A DNA stretch of 64,000 bases from Rhizophagus irregularis (taxonomy: Eukaryota; Glomeromycota; Glomeromycetes; Glomerales; Glomeraceae), in the NCBI RefSeq assembly GCF_026210795.1, contig NC_089442.1, positions 2,666,001 through 2,730,000 of the forward strand. The letters are read 5' to 3'. The first letter of the stretch is position 1, and the number at the start of each line of letters is the position of its first letter. The translations under genes and the position numbers were made by a program. Shown piece by piece: positions 63,717 to 64,000 of this stretch. The notes under the pieces were generated by a model. The model was not told the origin of the DNA and did not search any database. It saw only the letters and a list, made by a program, of their open reading frames with translations.

Positions 63717-64000
63717 GGTCGAATGAAAAAAAATCGGATTTTGACCCTTTTAAAATAGTTTTGCCGATATTAGCATATACATGCCGATTTTTTGCGTATT
63801 TATATATAGATTTGCCCATTTATGCCGATTTTTAATAAAATCTGATACATCAGTCGGAAATACCAATTTTTAATGGCCGATCTTTGTTAATATTAAATTC
63901 GGATGTTGTTATTATTATATAGTATTGTCCGCTTTTCATATCGGAGGTTTGATGTACAAATCGGAATTTGCTCCTTTAAATATAGCCATGCCAATTTCAG
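63717..64000. other. Probable further insertion, truncated by the window
   Basis: It begins aggtcgaatgaaaaaaaatc at the point where integrase similarity ends, and is AT-rich with repeated gccgatttt-like words. The other end and any target duplication lie outside the window. Confidence 0.4.

Larger units (their letters stand above)
54582..64000 (+). mobile_element. Ty3/Gypsy LTR retrotransposon fossil, running off the window
   Basis: In order: a probable 5' LTR (54582-55139), a leader with tandem repeats, gag, zinc knuckle, aspartic protease, reverse transcriptase, RNase H, a linker and an integrase. The order protease-RT-RNaseH-integrase marks it as Ty3/Gypsy. A 296-bp MITE (58374-58669) and a 2.3 kb hAT transposon (59953-62284) are inserted in it, and more foreign sequence appears from about 63717. 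Apart from these insertions it has roughly four breaks and is not functional. The 3' LTR is not in the window, so age cannot be taken from LTR divergence. The nested hAT shows it is older than that insertion. Confidence 0.85.

Overview
The window looks like nuclear DNA of an arbuscular mycorrhizal fungus, most likely Rhizophagus or a close glomeromycotan. The case rests on low GC, short GT-AG introns, Crinkler genes with ubiquitin-like headers, F-box/LRR proteins, a coiled-coil protein family typical of this lineage, a lineage-type tyrosine-recombinase-like protein and dense hAT and Gypsy transposons. No rRNA, CRISPR array or convincing tRNA was seen.

Region 1 (1-46074) is a giant element bounded by inverted repeats of about 1.5 kb. 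Two replication genes face inward from its ends: a primase/origin-binding helicase on the left and an RNA-primed-type family B DNA polymerase on the right. Each takes its promoter and first 22 codons from the inverted repeat itself. Inside lie an A32-type packaging ATPase, a DDE integrase joined to a Vsr-like endonuclease, a Gag-like protein with a retropepsin-like neighbour, a coiled-coil protein with a membrane anchor, an HTH protein and a tyrosine-recombinase-like gene. The gene set resembles Polinton/Maverick elements and large DNA viruses but matches neither textbook plan. Several core genes are broken (roughly eight breaks in all, by eye) and the polymerase gene is split by a 4.35 kb transposon, so it is a fossil, although the ATPase still looks whole.

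The middle of that element (about 5-28 kb) holds cargo. There is a run of small genes sharing an ATTTTTTCG motif at a similar distance before the start codon, and two adjacent F-box genes that each carry a different piece of the element's own Gag-like protein. There are three Crinkler-type genes, of which two are complete, spliced and end in PD-(D/E)XK nuclease-like domains. A spliced SANT-like gene, a five-exon PD-(D/E)XK-like gene and several unknown proteins complete the set.

Region 2 (46075-51130) has no convincing gene. It holds an array of short repeats, a perfect 48-bp palindrome, 98-bp tandem repeats, a nest of non-autonomous transposons (a SINE-like retroposon inside one element inside another), an AT-rich diverged repeat field, a foldback MITE and a pogo-like end.

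Region 3 (51131-64000) is a 3.3 kb hAT transposon with five exons, followed by a Gypsy LTR retrotransposon fossil. The Gypsy copy contains a MITE and a second hAT transposon and runs off the window.
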